From contig NZ_PVNP01000147.1 in assembly GCF_002993365.1 (NCBI RefSeq), positions 1 through 50,986 on the forward strand: a DNA stretch of 50,986 nucleotides. The letters are read 5' to 3'. This DNA is from Marisediminitalea alba (GTDB lineage: Bacteria; Pseudomonadota; Gammaproteobacteria; Enterobacterales; Alteromonadaceae). A program made the translations under genes and the position numbers. Shown one piece after another: positions 9,452 through 19,892 of the stretch (positions are counted from its first letter, which is position 1; every line of letters begins with the position of its first letter). The notes below the pieces were generated by a model. The model was not told where the DNA came from. It searched no databases and saw only the letters and a program-made list of their open reading frames with translations.

Positions 9452-9622
9452 CTGAGTCCTCTTTAAATTAGACAGTAGAATAAATAACAGCAACGGGCCG
9501 TGCCGTAGTTCTATTATTTTCAAAAGGCTGTATGTTAGCGAATACCACTGCGCGTGTATAGCGCCTGTGGGTTTTGTACTGGCAAAAAGCGTCAGTTTAC
9601 CGGCCTGAAACCTAACTTTAAC

Positions 9623-9659
9623 TTGAGATGGCGGGCGCTACATGGTATAAAGCGCGCGC
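9623..9659 (+). promoter_or_regulatory. Sigma-70 promoter of rpsB-tsf with GC discriminator
   Basis: TTGAGA (9623-9628), a 17-base spacer and TATAAA (9646-9651) are followed at once by GCGCGCGC. A GC-rich discriminator is the hallmark of ribosomal promoters under stringent (ppGpp) control. Transcription should start near 9659, giving a leader of about 190 bases. Confidence 0.7.
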
Positions 9660-9752
9660 TTTTTGAATTAACCCGAATATTGCTGTGGATTTTAATTCAC
9701 CGCAAGTTACTTTGGCTACTTCAAAGAAGTACATTACTTAAATTAAAACACA

Positions 9753-9850
9753 CATACACTGTGACTGCGTATCGGGGTGTCTGCGATGGTAACGTCAGCG
9801 GATCGATACAAAGGGTGTATGGAGGCCTAACCCCAATTGAGGAATTAAAC
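9753..9850 (+). promoter_or_regulatory. rpsB 5' leader, probable S2 autoregulatory element
   Basis: The leader can fold with CATACAC (9753-9759) pairing GTGTATG (9815-9821), and GTATC (9769-9773) pairing GATAC (9805-9809). A loop GGGGT (9774-9778) can pair AACCCC (9829-9834) beyond the helix, which would make a pseudoknot next to the ribosome-binding site (TTGAGGAATT). Gammaproteobacterial rpsB leaders are known to bind free S2 for feedback control of rpsB-tsf, and this arrangement fits. The rest of the 9452-9850 gap holds only the promoter above. Confidence 0.6.
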
Positions 9851-10579
9851 ATGGCAAACGTTTCTATGCGTGACATGCTGAAAGCCGGCGTGCATTTCGG
9901 TCACCAAACCCGTTACTGGAACCCTAAGATGAAACCTTACATCTTTGGCGCTCGTAACAAAGTTCATATCATCAACCTGGAAAAAACTGTTCCTTTATTC
10001 AACGAAGCTCTTAACTTCCTGTCTGGCGTTTCTGCCAAGAAAGGTAAAGTTCTGTTCGTTGGTACTAAGCGCGCAGCCGGTGATGCAGTTAAAGAAGCAG
10101 CACAGAAATGTGACCAATTCTATGTGAACAAGCGTTGGTTGGGCGGTATGCTGACTAACTGGAAAACGGTTCGTCAGTCAATCAAGCGTCTTAAAGACCT
10201 TGAGCAACAAAGCCAGGACGGTACTTTCGAAAAGCTGACCAAAAAAGAAGCGCTGATGCTTCAGCGTGAAATGGACAAGCTGGAAAGCAGCCTGGGTGGT
10301 ATCAAAGACATGGGCGGTCTGCCTGACGTACTGTTCGTCATCGACGCCGATCACGAGCACATCGCGGTAACTGAAGCCCGCAACCTGGGTATCCCGGTTG
10401 TATCAGTTGTTGATACTAACTCAAACCCAGATGGTGTTGATTACATCATCCCTGGTAACGACGATGCAATTCGTGCCGTTCAACTGTACTTAAACGCTGC
10501 TGCTGACGCAGTAAGCGCAGGTCGCAACAGCAACCTGGAAGTACAAGCTGAAGACGAGTTTGTTGAAGCAGCTGAGTAA
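9851..10579 (+). CDS. rpsB: 30S ribosomal protein S2
   Basis: This 242-residue protein starts [19 protein letters not shown], a highly conserved S2 N terminus. It carries the family segments [30 protein letters not shown] and [19 protein letters not shown]2 assembles late into the small subunit near the platform and is needed for S1 binding. The frame is open upstream to 9554 but that region is the leader; the ATG at 9851 has GAGGAATT before it. It is followed by tsf, the standard order. Confidence 0.98.
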   Translation: MANVSMRDMLKAGVHFGHQTRYWNPKMKPYIFGARNKVHIINLEKTVPLFNEALNFLSGVSAKKGKVLFVGTKRAAGDAVKEAAQKCDQFYVNKRWLGGMLTNWKTVRQSIKRLKDLEQQSQDGTFEKLTKKEALMLQREMDKLESSLGGIKDMGGLPDVLFVIDADHEHIAVTEARNLGIPVVSVVDTNSNPDGVDYIIPGNDDAIRAVQLYLNAAADAVSAGRNSNLEVQAEDEFVEAAE

Positions 10580-10590
10580 TCCGCTTGCTT

Positions 10591-10618
10591 AATCTGAGGC
10601 TCAACTGAGCCTCAGATT
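10591..10618 (+). terminator. Perfect 13-bp inverted repeat after rpsB
   Basis: AATCTGAGGCTCA and TGAGCCTCAGATT are separated by only AC. The repeat begins 11 bases after the rpsB stop. No T run follows, so it is more likely an mRNA-stabilising or processing hairpin than a terminator. Confidence 0.6.
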
Positions 10619-10662
10619 AGTTGTACCGATCAACTCTGATCGAAGATTAAGAATTAATTAAG

Positions 10663-10681
10663 AGGGGCGTTCGCCCCTTTT
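10663..10681 (+). terminator. Attenuator-like terminator between rpsB and tsf
   Basis: AGGGGCG-TT-CGCCCCT with TTT following lies about 30 bases before tsf. It is probably a partial terminator that sets the S2 to EF-Ts ratio. Confidence 0.65.
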
Positions 10682-10714
10682 ACACTGAATTTAAATATTG
10701 CTGAGGAATTGAAA

Positions 10715-11587
10715 ATGGCAGTGACTGCAGCACTCGTAAAAGAATTGCGTGAGCGTACTGGCGCCGGCATGCTGGATTGCAAAAAAGCGTTAGTTGAAAC
10801 TGATGGTGACATCGAACTGGCCATCGAAAACATGCGTAAGTCTGGTCAGGCTAAAGCCGCTAAAAAAGCCGGCCGTATCGCCGCTGAAGGTGTTATCCTG
10901 ACTAAAGTTGAAGCAGGCAAAGCGACCATGCTTGAAGTTAACTGTGAAACTGACTTCGTAGCACGTGATGAAGGTTTCCTGGCGTTTGGTAACAAACTGC
11001 TGGACGTTGCTTTTGAAAAAGGTCTGAACGACATCGAAGCACTGAATGCGTCTGAAATCGAAGGTGGTGTAGCCAGCGACGTACGTGACGCACTGGTTGC
11101 TAAAATCGGTGAAAACATTTCTCCACGTCGTGTACTGACTGTTGAAGGTGACAACTTAGGTGCCTACGTGCACGGTGGCCGTATCGGTGTAGTTGCTATC
11201 TTAACTGGTGGTGAAGAAGAGCTGGCAAAAGACGTTGCTATGCACGTTGCCGCTTCAAGCCCGCAGTTTGTTAAGCCAGAGCAAGTACCAGCTGAAGTTG
11301 TAGAGAAAGAAAAAGCTATCCAAATCGAAATCGCGATGCAGTCTGGCAAGCCTGCCGAAATCGCTGAGAAAATGGTTGTTGGCCGCATGAAGAAATTCAC
11401 CGGCGAAATCAGCCTGACTGGTCAGCCTTTCGTTAAAGATCCTTCTGTATCAGTAGGCGAATTACTGAAGTCTAACGGCGCAGACGTTGTTAACTTTGTT
11501 CGCTTTGAAGTAGGTGAAGGTATCGAGAAGAAGTCTGAAGACTTCGCTGCCGAAGTTGCCGCGCAAATGGCAGCTGCTAAGAAATAA
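10715..11587 (+). CDS. tsf: Elongation factor Ts
   Basis: This 290-residue protein is the guanine-nucleotide exchange factor for EF-Tu. The N-terminal UBA-like domain carries [20 protein letters not shown], and the EF-Tu-contacting core has the TDFVAR motif ([13 protein letters not shown]). The dimerisation region and a C-terminal module follow. A TTG two codons earlier is also in frame, but the ATG at 10715 with CTGAGGAATT before it is the usual start. It is co-transcribed with rpsB and ends at a strong terminator. Confidence 0.98.
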   Translation: MAVTAALVKELRERTGAGMLDCKKALVETDGDIELAIENMRKSGQAKAAKKAGRIAAEGVILTKVEAGKATMLEVNCETDFVARDEGFLAFGNKLLDVAFEKGLNDIEALNASEIEGGVASDVRDALVAKIGENISPRRVLTVEGDNLGAYVHGGRIGVVAILTGGEEELAKDVAMHVAASSPQFVKPEQVPAEVVEKEKAIQIEIAMQSGKPAEIAEKMVVGRMKKFTGEISLTGQPFVKDPSVSVGELLKSNGADVVNFVRFEVGEGIEKKSEDFAAEVAAQMAAAKK

Positions 11588-11632
11588 TTAGCGGTTTGAC
11601 TTTTGCATCCGGCCAATGTCGGATACACTACG

Positions 11633-11657
11633 AGCACCTCTTCGGAGGTGCTTTTTT
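11633..11657 (+). terminator. Intrinsic terminator of rpsB-tsf
   Basis: AGCACCTC-TTCG-GAGGTGCT followed by TTTTTT, about 45 bases after the tsf stop, is a classical intrinsic terminator with a UUCG tetraloop. Confidence 0.92.
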
Positions 11658-11771
11658 ATAGCTGTAAGTTAAGCGCCGGCTATACCGGAAGATGACGACC
11701 GATTAAGTCGGTTTGGCTCATAGTTTGTGTACAAAATATGACCCAAGCCGAATCAAGAGGAAAAAACAACA

Positions 11772-12515
11772 ATGAGCATCGCACCAAAATCCGCCTACCG
11801 ACGCATCCTGCTTAAACTCAGCGGCGAAGCGCTAATGGGGAATGAAGGCTTTGGTATTGATCCCAAAGTGCTGGACCGCATGGCCCAGGAAATCAAAGAA
11901 CTGGTAGAATTGGGTGTTCAGGTTGGACTGGTTATCGGCGGTGGTAACTTGTTTCGTGGTGAAGGACTCGCCAAAGCGGGTATGAATCGGGTGGTAGGCG
12001 ACCACATGGGCATGCTGGCCACGGTAATGAATGGCCTGGCAATGCGTGACGCACTGCACCGTGCCTTTGTAAATGCCCGCTTGATGTCAGCTATTCCCCT
12101 TAATGGCGTCTGTGATGCCTACAACTGGGCTGAAGCCATTAGCCTGCTGAAATCAGGTCGTGTGGTTATTTTTTCTGCCGGCACCGGCAATCCATTTTTT
12201 ACCACCGATTCTGCTGCGTGTTTACGCGGTATCGAAATTGAAGCCGACGCTGTTCTGAAAGGGACCAAGGTTGATGGTGTGTTTAGCGATGATCCGGTGA
12301 AAAACCCTGAAGCGAAACTGTATTCGCAGCTGTCATACCAGGACGTACTGGAAAAAGAATTAAAAGTAATGGACCTGTCGGCCTTTACGCTGGCACGTGA
12401 TCATAGCTTACCTATCCGAGTATACAATATGAACAAGCCCGGTTGTCTCAAGCGGGTCGTGATGGGCGAACCTGAAGGCACGTTAATCGACCATGTCGAG
12501 AGTGTTACTGAATAA
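11772..12515 (+). CDS. pyrH: UMP kinase
   Basis: This 247-residue enzyme of the amino-acid kinase fold phosphorylates UMP to UDP. Motifs are [12 protein letters not shown] near the N terminus, [20 protein letters not shown] (nucleotide and UMP site) and [20 protein letters not shown]. Bacterial UMP kinases are hexamers activated by GTP and inhibited by UTP. It is preceded by AAGAGGAAAAAACAACA and followed 18 bases later by frr, the canonical order. Confidence 0.98.
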   Translation: MSIAPKSAYRRILLKLSGEALMGNEGFGIDPKVLDRMAQEIKELVELGVQVGLVIGGGNLFRGEGLAKAGMNRVVGDHMGMLATVMNGLAMRDALHRAFVNARLMSAIPLNGVCDAYNWAEAISLLKSGRVVIFSAGTGNPFFTTDSAACLRGIEIEADAVLKGTKVDGVFSDDPVKNPEAKLYSQLSYQDVLEKELKVMDLSAFTLARDHSLPIRVYNMNKPGCLKRVVMGEPEGTLIDHVESVTE

Positions 12516-12533
12516 TAATACAGGAATGAAATC

Positions 12534-13091
12534 GTGATTGATGAAATAGAATTAGATGCGCAAGAGCGTATGGAAAAGAGTATTACGGCGTTAAAAGGCC
12601 AGCTAAGTAAAATTCGCACTGGTCGCGCGCACCCAAGCTTACTTGACGGGATTCAAGTGTCGTATTACGGCGCCGACACACCTCTGCGTCAACTCGCCAA
12701 TGTTATCACCGAAGATAGCCGCACGCTGGCGTTAACGGTATTTGATAAGAGCTCAATTCAGGCAGTAGAAAAGGCCATCATGCAGGCCGATCTGGGTTTA
12801 AACCCCATGAGCGCCGGTACGACCATTCGTATACCATTACCACCGCTGACCGAAGAGCGTCGGAAAGACCTGATCCGGGTGGTACGTAACGAAGCCGAAC
12901 AAGGCCGGGTGGCGATTCGTAATATTCGTCGCGATGCCAACAGCGATATCAAAGAATTACTCAAAGAAAAAGAAATCAGCGAAGACGAATGTCGCGCGGG
13001 TGAAGAAAATATCCAGACACTAACCAATGAATTTATCAAAAAAGTTGATAACATGCTGTCTGATAAAGAAACTGAGTTAATGGAAGTATAA
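12534..13091 (+). CDS. frr: Ribosome recycling factor
   Basis: This 185-residue protein splits post-termination ribosomes together with EF-G. It has the long three-helix bundle domain and the conserved segments [39 protein letters not shown] and [18 protein letters not shown]. The start is GTG at 12534, preceded by AGGAATGAAATC; no closer ATG fits the family N terminus. Confidence 0.98.
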   Translation: MIDEIELDAQERMEKSITALKGQLSKIRTGRAHPSLLDGIQVSYYGADTPLRQLANVITEDSRTLALTVFDKSSIQAVEKAIMQADLGLNPMSAGTTIRIPLPPLTEERRKDLIRVVRNEAEQGRVAIRNIRRDANSDIKELLKEKEISEDECRAGEENIQTLTNEFIKKVDNMLSDKETELMEV

Positions 13092-13099
13092 ATAAGAGC

Positions 13100-13885
13100 A
13101 TGTCGCGATCGCAGACTGACGAAGCAACGCTGGACGAGAGACTGACGTTGCTGAATATGCCTAAGCACGTGGCCATTATTATGGATGGCAACGGACGCTG
13201 GGCCAAAAAGAAAGGGAAGATTCGTACTTTCGGGCATCGCGCTGGTGTTGAGTCAGTGCGCGCTGCAGTGCGTTTTGCACGCAAAAATGCCATCCAGTCA
13301 CTCACCTTGTTTGCGTTTAGCAGTGAGAACTGGAAGCGGCCGGAAGAAGAAGTCAGTGTTTTAATGGACTTGTTTAATCTGGTATTGAACAGCGAAGCTA
13401 AGCGTTTAAATAAAAACGGTGTGCGATTAAAGGTGTTGGGTGATACCTCGCGTTTTGACCGCAAACTGGTTGATAAAATCAATAAAGCTGAAGCGATGAC
13501 CGCGGACAATAAGGAGTTGGTGCTTAACATTGCAGCCAACTATGGCGGCCGTTGGGATATCGTTAATGCCGCCAGACAGCTCGCTGATAAAGTAAGCGAT
13601 GGCAGCCTCAATGCTAAGCAGATTGATGAAGCCGTTTTTGATCAGCATATGTCCACCCAGGGCCTGCCTGAACTCGACTTACTGATCCGAACCGGTGGCG
13701 AACATCGCATCAGTAACTTCCTGCTTTGGCAGTGCGCCTATACTGAATTGTATTTCACCGATGTGTTGTGGCCTGATTTTGACGAAGAAGCCTTCTATCT
13801 GGCTGTGAAAGATTACAGTGAGCGTCAGCGCCGCTTTGGCCTTATTGGCGAGCAGGTGGAGACCACAGAGGTTGCAAACTCCTAA
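13100..13885 (+). CDS. uppS: Undecaprenyl diphosphate synthase (cis-prenyltransferase)
   Basis: This 261-residue cytosolic enzyme condenses eight IPP units onto farnesyl diphosphate to give the C55 carrier for peptidoglycan and O-antigen. The diphosphate-binding motif IIMDGNGRWAKKKGKIR is near residue 25, with its catalytic Asp and Arg. LFAFSSENWKRP and the IPP-binding LIRTGGEHRISNFLLWQCAY follow. It starts nine bases after frr and precedes cdsA, as in other gammaproteobacteria. Confidence 0.97.
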   Translation: MSRSQTDEATLDERLTLLNMPKHVAIIMDGNGRWAKKKGKIRTFGHRAGVESVRAAVRFARKNAIQSLTLFAFSSENWKRPEEEVSVLMDLFNLVLNSEAKRLNKNGVRLKVLGDTSRFDRKLVDKINKAEAMTADNKELVLNIAANYGGRWDIVNAARQLADKVSDGSLNAKQIDEAVFDQHMSTQGLPELDLLIRTGGEHRISNFLLWQCAYTELYFTDVLWPDFDEEAFYLAVKDYSERQRRFGLIGEQVETTEVANS

Positions 13886-13928
13886 TGACTGCCTGTTGCC
13901 GGCAACTAGCCTATAAAAGACCCATCGC

Positions 13929-14792
13929 ATGTTAAAGCAACGCATTATTACGGCGCTTATCCTGGCGCCACTGGCTATTATGGCCATCTTGTTTTTACCC
14001 ATTCACATATTTCAGTATGTAATAGCTGGTGTGGTCGCCCTGGGCGGTTACGAATGGGCAAATATGTCAGGGATTACTGGTCGCCCCTATAAGATAGCTT
14101 TCGGGCTTATTTTGCTGGCGGGCTGCCTTAGCCTGATTGGCATTGTGGATGTGGATTTGATTTGGTCTCAGGGAGCACTCAATGAGTTCTACCATTGGAT
14201 CCTGTCAGTGGCCGCCGTGTGGTGGCTGGCTTCATTCTTTATGATCCTCGCGTATCCGCGCTATTCGGCGTTCTGGCGTCAAAGCTGGATAATTCGCTGT
14301 TTATTTGGCGTGTTAACCCTTATTCCAACCTGGGTTGCTGTTGTGGCCCTGCGCTCCAGTCTTTACGAAGTAGACACTTTTTATGGTGCGTCGTTGATTT
14401 TTTATGTGCTCGGGATTGTCTGGGCTGCCGATATTGGTGCTTTCTTTGTAGGCGTGAAATTCGGCCGTCATAAGCTACGTCCTAATGTGTCGCCGGGTAA
14501 AACCTTTGAAGGGCTCTTCGGAGGCATCATGGCGTCTTTTGCGATCATTGCCTTTGCAGCGCTGCATTATCAGGTGGAGACGTCACGAATCTGGTTGCAT
14601 TTGCTTATTGGCGGTTTAACCGTGGCTGTTTCTGCACTGGGCGACCTCAATGAAAGTATGTTCAAACGTTGCGCCGGTATTAAAGACAGTGGCCGGATTT
14701 TACCTGGTCATGGTGGTCTGATGGACCGTATCGATAGCCTGACCGCAGCTTTCCCTGTATTTGCCTACTGCTACGTCACCTGGATGGCCTGA
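13929..14792 (+). CDS. cdsA: Phosphatidate cytidylyltransferase
   Basis: This 287-residue integral membrane enzyme makes CDP-diacylglycerol from phosphatidate and CTP. About seven hydrophobic segments are visible. The C-terminal family signature [20 protein letters not shown] followed by MDRIDSL carries the metal-binding Asp residues. Its TGA overlaps the ispC ATG by one base, so the two are translationally coupled. Confidence 0.97.
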   Translation: MLKQRIITALILAPLAIMAILFLPIHIFQYVIAGVVALGGYEWANMSGITGRPYKIAFGLILLAGCLSLIGIVDVDLIWSQGALNEFYHWILSVAAVWWLASFFMILAYPRYSAFWRQSWIIRCLFGVLTLIPTWVAVVALRSSLYEVDTFYGASLIFYVLGIVWAADIGAFFVGVKFGRHKLRPNVSPGKTFEGLFGGIMASFAIIAFAALHYQVETSRIWLHLLIGGLTVAVSALGDLNESMFKRCAGIKDSGRILPGHGGLMDRIDSLTAAFPVFAYCYVTWMA

Positions 14793-15970
14793 TGCAAACG
14801 GTTACGATTCTTGGTGCGACCGGCTCCATCGGTCAAAGTACGCTTGATGTTATTGCCCGCCACCCGGACTTATACCGGGTTTTTGCGATCACCGGCCACC
14901 GTCAGGTGGAAAGACTGGTACAGCAGGCGAAAGCCTGTCACGCGCGGTATCTGGTCGTGGCCAGTGATGCGGATTACGAACAGGCAATCAGCCTGGCTAG
15001 AGACTATGAACTGTCCTCGGAAGTGCTAAGTGGCAAAAGGGCACTGGAAGAAGTCTCGTCAGCGCCGGAAGTCGATTCGGTTATGGCGGCTATTGTTGGT
15101 GCCGCGGGTCTTGAGCCTACGCTGGCAGCGGTGAAAGCAGGCAAGCGGGTCCTGTTGGCGAATAAAGAATCGCTGGTGATGTCCGGTGCGTTGTTTTTAG
15201 AGGCCGCCAGACAGTCCCATGCCGAGATATTGCCCATCGACAGCGAGCACAACGCCATTTTTCAGTGCTTACCGGCAGATTTCAACTACGGCGAATTAAG
15301 CGCCTCCGGTATCAGTAAAATATTGCTTACAGGCTCTGGTGGTCCGTTCCGGGAGCGGGCGCTGTCGACTTTTGCTGAAATTACACCCGAACAGGCCTGT
15401 GCCCACCCCAACTGGGATATGGGGCGCAAAATCTCGGTAGACTCAGCCACCATGATGAACAAAGGATTGGAGTTTATTGAAGCCTGTTGGTTGTTTGGTT
15501 TGCAGCCAGACGATATTCAGGTGGTGCTGCATCCACAAAGCACCATTCATTCCATGGTTCAGTATGTTGATGGGTCTGTGATTGCACAAATGGGCAATCC
15601 TGATATGCGAACACCTATTGCCTATGGGTTAGGGTATCCCAACCGAATTGATGCCGGTGTGGCACCACTCGATTTTGCTACGCTCAGTGAATTGAGCTTT
15701 TCGACCCCGGATACTCATCGCTTTCCTAATTTATATCTTGCTATTGAAGCCTGCCGCAGTGGCCAGGCCGCTACTACGCGACTGAACGCAGCCAATGAAA
15801 TTGCAGTGCAGGCATTTTTGGACAATCGCATAAGCTTTAACCAAATAGCACAAATAAACGAGGAAATTCTGAATCGTTTTGAACCAACCGCCGTTTCGTC
15901 CATCCAACAGGTGCTTGAGTTAGACAAACAGGCAAGACTGGCTGCAATAGCAATGGTAGAGGAAAGTTAA
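14792..15970 (+). CDS. ispC: 1-deoxy-D-xylulose 5-phosphate reductoisomerase
   Basis: This 392-residue NADPH-dependent enzyme (also called Dxr) forms 2-C-methyl-D-erythritol 4-phosphate, the committed step of the DXP isoprenoid route that feeds UppS. It has the NADPH-binding [17 protein letters not shown] at the N terminus, metal and substrate residues in [12 protein letters not shown], and the flexible-loop region [20 protein letters not shown]. The length is normal. Confidence 0.98.
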   Translation: MQTVTILGATGSIGQSTLDVIARHPDLYRVFAITGHRQVERLVQQAKACHARYLVVASDADYEQAISLARDYELSSEVLSGKRALEEVSSAPEVDSVMAAIVGAAGLEPTLAAVKAGKRVLLANKESLVMSGALFLEAARQSHAEILPIDSEHNAIFQCLPADFNYGELSASGISKILLTGSGGPFRERALSTFAEITPEQACAHPNWDMGRKISVDSATMMNKGLEFIEACWLFGLQPDDIQVVLHPQSTIHSMVQYVDGSVIAQMGNPDMRTPIAYGLGYPNRIDAGVAPLDFATLSELSFSTPDTHRFPNLYLAIEACRSGQAATTRLNAANEIAVQAFLDNRISFNQIAQINEEILNRFEPTAVSSIQQVLELDKQARLAAIAMVEES

Positions 15971-15973
15971 AGC

Positions 15974-17326
15974 GTGTTTGAATTTTTGCGTAATGCCGGT
16001 GCATTTATTATTGCCCTGGGTATTTTAGTTGCTGTTCACGAATGGGGGCACTACTACATTGCGCGCCTGTGTGGCGTGTACGTAAAACGGTTTTCCATTG
16101 GCTTTGGTAAGCCTATCTGGAGCAAAGTAGATAAGCACGGTACCGAGTTTGCCCTGGCAGCTATTCCGTTAGGTGGTTACGTGCGTATGCTCGATGAACG
16201 GGTGGATGAAGTGCCACCTGAAATGGCTTCTCAGGCGTTTAACAACAAGTCTGTAGGCAAGCGAATGGCCATTATTGCTGCTGGCCCGGGCGTTAACTTT
16301 ATCTTTGCTGCTATTGCCTTGTACGTGATGTTTTTAATTGGTATCAGCACCATTAAGCCGGTGATTGGCGAGGTGAGTCCTGATAGCATCGCTGCGCAAG
16401 CGGGCCTGACCGGCAATATGGAAATTATCGCCGTCGGCTCAAGGGAAACGCCTGACTGGGAAGCCGTGAATCTGGAACTGATGTCATACATTGGCCAGGA
16501 AAGCATGCCGGTAACGGTGGTATCAGAGAGCGATAGCGCCCGCCAACGCGTTTTAGATATTGCCGGATGGAACTTTGATCCGGATTCGGAGTCTCCTTTA
16601 CGCAGTCTGGGAATTTCGCCATACAGGCCCGGGGCAACATTAACCGTTGCATACGTGGCTGAACAGACAGCGGCAAGTGAAGCCGGCCTTCAGCAAAACG
16701 ACGAGATTGTGGCGCTGGATGGACAATCGGTGACTGCCTGGGAAGATTTGGTTGCCCAAATTAAGAACCGCCCGGGTGAACAGGTAGAGATTCAGGTAAA
16801 CAGGGCTGGTCAAACCTATGACCTTTCTGCCACAATTGGGCGCCGTGATACGCCAGAGGGGCAGGACGGTTACCTTGGAGTCAGTCCTTTTGCTGAGCCA
16901 TGGCCTGAAGGTTATGTGTTTACCCACCAGTACGGACTACTGGAAGCAGTGGGCAAAGCGGTCGATAAGACCTGGCGCTTAATGACCTTAAGCGTCGAAA
17001 TGATAGGGAAACTGATTACTGGCGATGTATCAGTGAAAAACCTGAGCGGCCCGATTGCTATCGCGCAGGGCGCAGGTAACAGTGCAGGATATGGCCTTGT
17101 TTACTTTTTAAGTTTTCTGGCCCTGATCAGTGTGAACCTGGGGATAGTGAATTTACTGCCCCTGCCAATGCTAGACGGCGGTCACCTGATGTACTTTACC
17201 ATCGAGTGGATTACCGGCCGCCCGGTACCCGAGGAAGTTCAGGAATGGGGATTTAGAATTGGTGCCATGCTGTTATTTACTATAATGAGCATTGCCATAT
17301 TTAATGATATTACACGTTTGTCGTAA
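15974..17326 (+). CDS. rseP: Site-2 intramembrane zinc protease RseP
   Basis: This 450-residue protease cleaves RseA in the sigma-E envelope-stress cascade and clears leftover signal peptides. The zinc motif VAVHEWGHYYIARL (HExxH) lies in the first membrane helix, and the third zinc ligand is in NLLPLPMLDGGHL in the C-terminal membrane region. Two periplasmic PDZ domains lie between (about residues 115-300). The start is GTG at 15974, preceded by GAGGAAAG. It lies three bases after ispC and upstream of bamA, the normal order. Confidence 0.97.
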   Translation: MFEFLRNAGAFIIALGILVAVHEWGHYYIARLCGVYVKRFSIGFGKPIWSKVDKHGTEFALAAIPLGGYVRMLDERVDEVPPEMASQAFNNKSVGKRMAIIAAGPGVNFIFAAIALYVMFLIGISTIKPVIGEVSPDSIAAQAGLTGNMEIIAVGSRETPDWEAVNLELMSYIGQESMPVTVVSESDSARQRVLDIAGWNFDPDSESPLRSLGISPYRPGATLTVAYVAEQTAASEAGLQQNDEIVALDGQSVTAWEDLVAQIKNRPGEQVEIQVNRAGQTYDLSATIGRRDTPEGQDGYLGVSPFAEPWPEGYVFTHQYGLLEAVGKAVDKTWRLMTLSVEMIGKLITGDVSVKNLSGPIAIAQGAGNSAGYGLVYFLSFLALISVNLGIVNLLPLPMLDGGHLMYFTIEWITGRPVPEEVQEWGFRIGAMLLFTIMSIAIFNDITRLS

Positions 17327-17378
17327 GAATGCAGACGTCAGCAAGAATAAGCGAACGCAGCAGGAAGAAAAAGAATAG

Positions 17379-19853
17379 ATGAAGTTTAATCAGTTAGTAG
17401 TAGCCGGATTGTTATGCTCCAGTGCTAGCTTAGCCAACGCTGCTTCAGGCAACAGTGAGTTTGTCGTAGAAGATATCCGGGTTGAAGGCCTGCAGCGAGT
17501 TGCTTTGGGCGCCGCGCTAACCTACATTCCGGTGCAAAAAGGTGACGAAGTCAATTCATTTCGAATTACACAGTTGATTCGCTCGCTGTATTCGTCAACA
17601 CACTTTGAAAATATTCAGGTATTGCGTGATGGCAATACACTGGTGATAAAAGTTGCCGAACGTCCGACCATCAGTAACATTATTTTTGACGGCAACGATG
17701 ACATTAAAGATGAGCAGCTTCAGGAAAGTCTGGACGGCAGTAATATTCGGGTGGGTGAGCCGCTGGATAAAACCGTTCTGACTTCTATTGAAAATGGCCT
17801 GAAGGACTTCTTTTACAGTATTGGTAAATATAACGCCGACGTCACCGCAATTATTACGCCCCTACCGCGTAACCGTGTGGATCTGAAGCTATTGTTTGAA
17901 GAGGGCGATGCCGCCGATATCAAACAAATCAATATCGTTGGTAACGAGCTGTTCTCCGATCAGGAACTGCTGGAAGACTTTGAGTTGCAGTTTAATACTG
18001 CCTGGTATGATTTCCTGTCAGAAACCCGTTATCAGCAGCAAACGCTGCAGGGTGACATGGAAACCCTGACCAATTTCTACATGGACCGCGGTTACCTGCG
18101 TTTCAATGTCGACTCCACTCAGGTGGCCATGACTCCTGAAAAAGACGGTATCTATATTTCACTGAACGTCACCGAGGGCGAGCAGTACACCATCTCAGAA
18201 GTTGAGTTGGTGGGTGAAATGCTGGGTCACGAGAACTACATTGAGCGAGTCTTACCACTTACGCCGGGTGAGTTATACAACCAGGCAGAAGTGACTTACA
18301 CCGAAGAGTTTATCAGTAAATACCTGGGCCGTTTTGGTTATGCATATCCAACGGTAACCACCGTGCCGGAAATTAACGACGAAGATAAAACCGTTAAGCT
18401 GACCCTGCGGGTGGATCCAGGTAAACGAATTTATGTGCGCCGGATTAACTTTAACGGTAACACCATTACGGCCGACGAAGTGTTACGTCAGAACGTAGTG
18501 CAAATGGAAGGTACGTGGTTATCCAACGATCTGCTGGAAAGCTCGAAGAACGCCATGTCCCGTTTGACCTACATGGAAGAAGTAGAATTTGAAACCGTCC
18601 GTATTCCGGGTAAAGATGACCAGGTCGACGTGCAGTTTAAAGTGAAAGAGCAACCTTCTGGTTCATTTAACGCGGGTATCAGCTATGGGGATCAGACTAA
18701 GTTAGGTCTGCAAGCGGGTATTCAGCAGGATAACTTCCTGGGTACCGGTAAGCGTATCGGTGTTAACGTGAGTACAGTGTCGTACCAAAAGTCGGCGCAG
18801 CTGTCTTACACGGACCCATTCTTTACCATCGACGGTATCAGTCTGGGTGGAACTGTAGCGTTCAGTGAGTTCGATGGTTCCAGCTTTAACGTTATTCAGT
18901 ACAACTCCAAGCGTTGGTCGGTCGGCGCCAATATGGGTTACCCGATTGACGAGTTTAACCGGATTAACTTTGGTTTAACCTACTCTGATGTAGAGCTGTC
19001 TAACCGGGGGTATTACGAGCAAACTAACCGTTTCTACAGTCAGTTTACTGACGATCAGAATCCGGACGCGCCGATTTCCTATACCAGCCTGCAAAGCTCA
19101 GTATCCTGGAGTCGTAGCACCTTAAACCGTGGTTTGTTCCCAACGGCTGGTTCATCACAGCGTGCGTCATTTAGCATTACCACGCCGAACTCAGATGTGA
19201 ACTTCTTTAAAACCATTTACGACGGCCGCTTTTACTTCCCGCTTAGCCGTGATCAGCGCTGGTCGGTTCTGACCAAGGTGAGACTGGGGTATGGTAACGG
19301 TTATGGTGATATTAACGGTAACGATCAGATCCTGCCGTTTACCGAGAACTTTACAGCTGGTGGTGCCGATACACTACGTGGTTTTGAGAACAACACTGTA
19401 GGCCCCAGAGGTATACAGCGTGTAACGGGTTCAAACTCAGTTACATTACCGGATGGTACCGTCATTCCTGGCAGTCCTTCGGGCGATACTTACGTGCTTT
19501 CCCGTCGTAGTTTGGGTGGTAATGCCATGGCCCTTGGTAGCCTTGAGCTGATTACCCCGACACCGTTCGTGGAAGAAGATGCGTCTAACTCGGTTCGTAC
19601 CAGTGTATTCGTTGATGTGGGTAACGTATGGGATACAGAGTTTGACTATAACGAGTATCTGCAGTTAGATAACAGAGGTCGAGACGAACTGCTGGATTAT
19701 TCCGATTGGTCTTTATTTCGCAGTTCAGCCGGTATTTCTGTACAATGGATTTCACCCATGGGCCCAATGGTCTTCAGCTTCTCGCGAGCTATTAAGGAAC
19801 GCGAAGGCGATGATGCGAAATTCTTTACATTTAATATCGGTCAAACATTTTAA
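17379..19853 (+). CDS. bamA: Outer-membrane protein assembly factor BamA
   Basis: This 824-residue Omp85 protein is the core of the BAM complex. It has a signal peptide (cleavage near LANAAS) and five POTRA domains (about residues 25-425; for example FVVEDIRVEGLQRVALGAAL and RIYVRRINFNGNTITADEVL). A 16-strand barrel follows, with the loop-6 motif TLRGFENNTVGP and a terminal Phe (FNIGQTF) typical of outer-membrane barrels. The length is normal. It is followed at 40 bases by skp. Confidence 0.98.
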   Translation: MKFNQLVVAGLLCSSASLANAASGNSEFVVEDIRVEGLQRVALGAALTYIPVQKGDEVNSFRITQLIRSLYSSTHFENIQVLRDGNTLVIKVAERPTISNIIFDGNDDIKDEQLQESLDGSNIRVGEPLDKTVLTSIENGLKDFFYSIGKYNADVTAIITPLPRNRVDLKLLFEEGDAADIKQINIVGNELFSDQELLEDFELQFNTAWYDFLSETRYQQQTLQGDMETLTNFYMDRGYLRFNVDSTQVAMTPEKDGIYISLNVTEGEQYTISEVELVGEMLGHENYIERVLPLTPGELYNQAEVTYTEEFISKYLGRFGYAYPTVTTVPEINDEDKTVKLTLRVDPGKRIYVRRINFNGNTITADEVLRQNVVQMEGTWLSNDLLESSKNAMSRLTYMEEVEFETVRIPGKDDQVDVQFKVKEQPSGSFNAGISYGDQTKLGLQAGIQQDNFLGTGKRIGVNVSTVSYQKSAQLSYTDPFFTIDGISLGGTVAFSEFDGSSFNVIQYNSKRWSVGANMGYPIDEFNRINFGLTYSDVELSNRGYYEQTNRFYSQFTDDQNPDAPISYTSLQSSVSWSRSTLNRGLFPTAGSSQRASFSITTPNSDVNFFKTIYDGRFYFPLSRDQRWSVLTKVRLGYGNGYGDINGNDQILPFTENFTAGGADTLRGFENNTVGPRGIQRVTGSNSVTLPDGTVIPGSPSGDTYVLSRRSLGGNAMALGSLELITPTPFVEEDASNSVRTSVFVDVGNVWDTEFDYNEYLQLDNRGRDELLDYSDWSLFRSSAGISVQWISPMGPMVFSFSRAIKEREGDDAKFFTFNIGQTF

Positions 19854-19892
19854 TATTAGCTGGCACAGACCAGAAAATAAAAGGAGCACCTT

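Noticed and set aside
9554..9850. N-terminal extension of rpsB or an upstream peptide
   Set aside because: The region holds the promoter and structured leader; S2 homologues start at MANVSMRDM and the ATG at 9851 has a good ribosome-binding site.
19360..19400. BamA loop-6 motif LRGF instead of VRGF
   Set aside because: A conservative change in a position that varies in the family; the Arg-Gly-Phe core is present.
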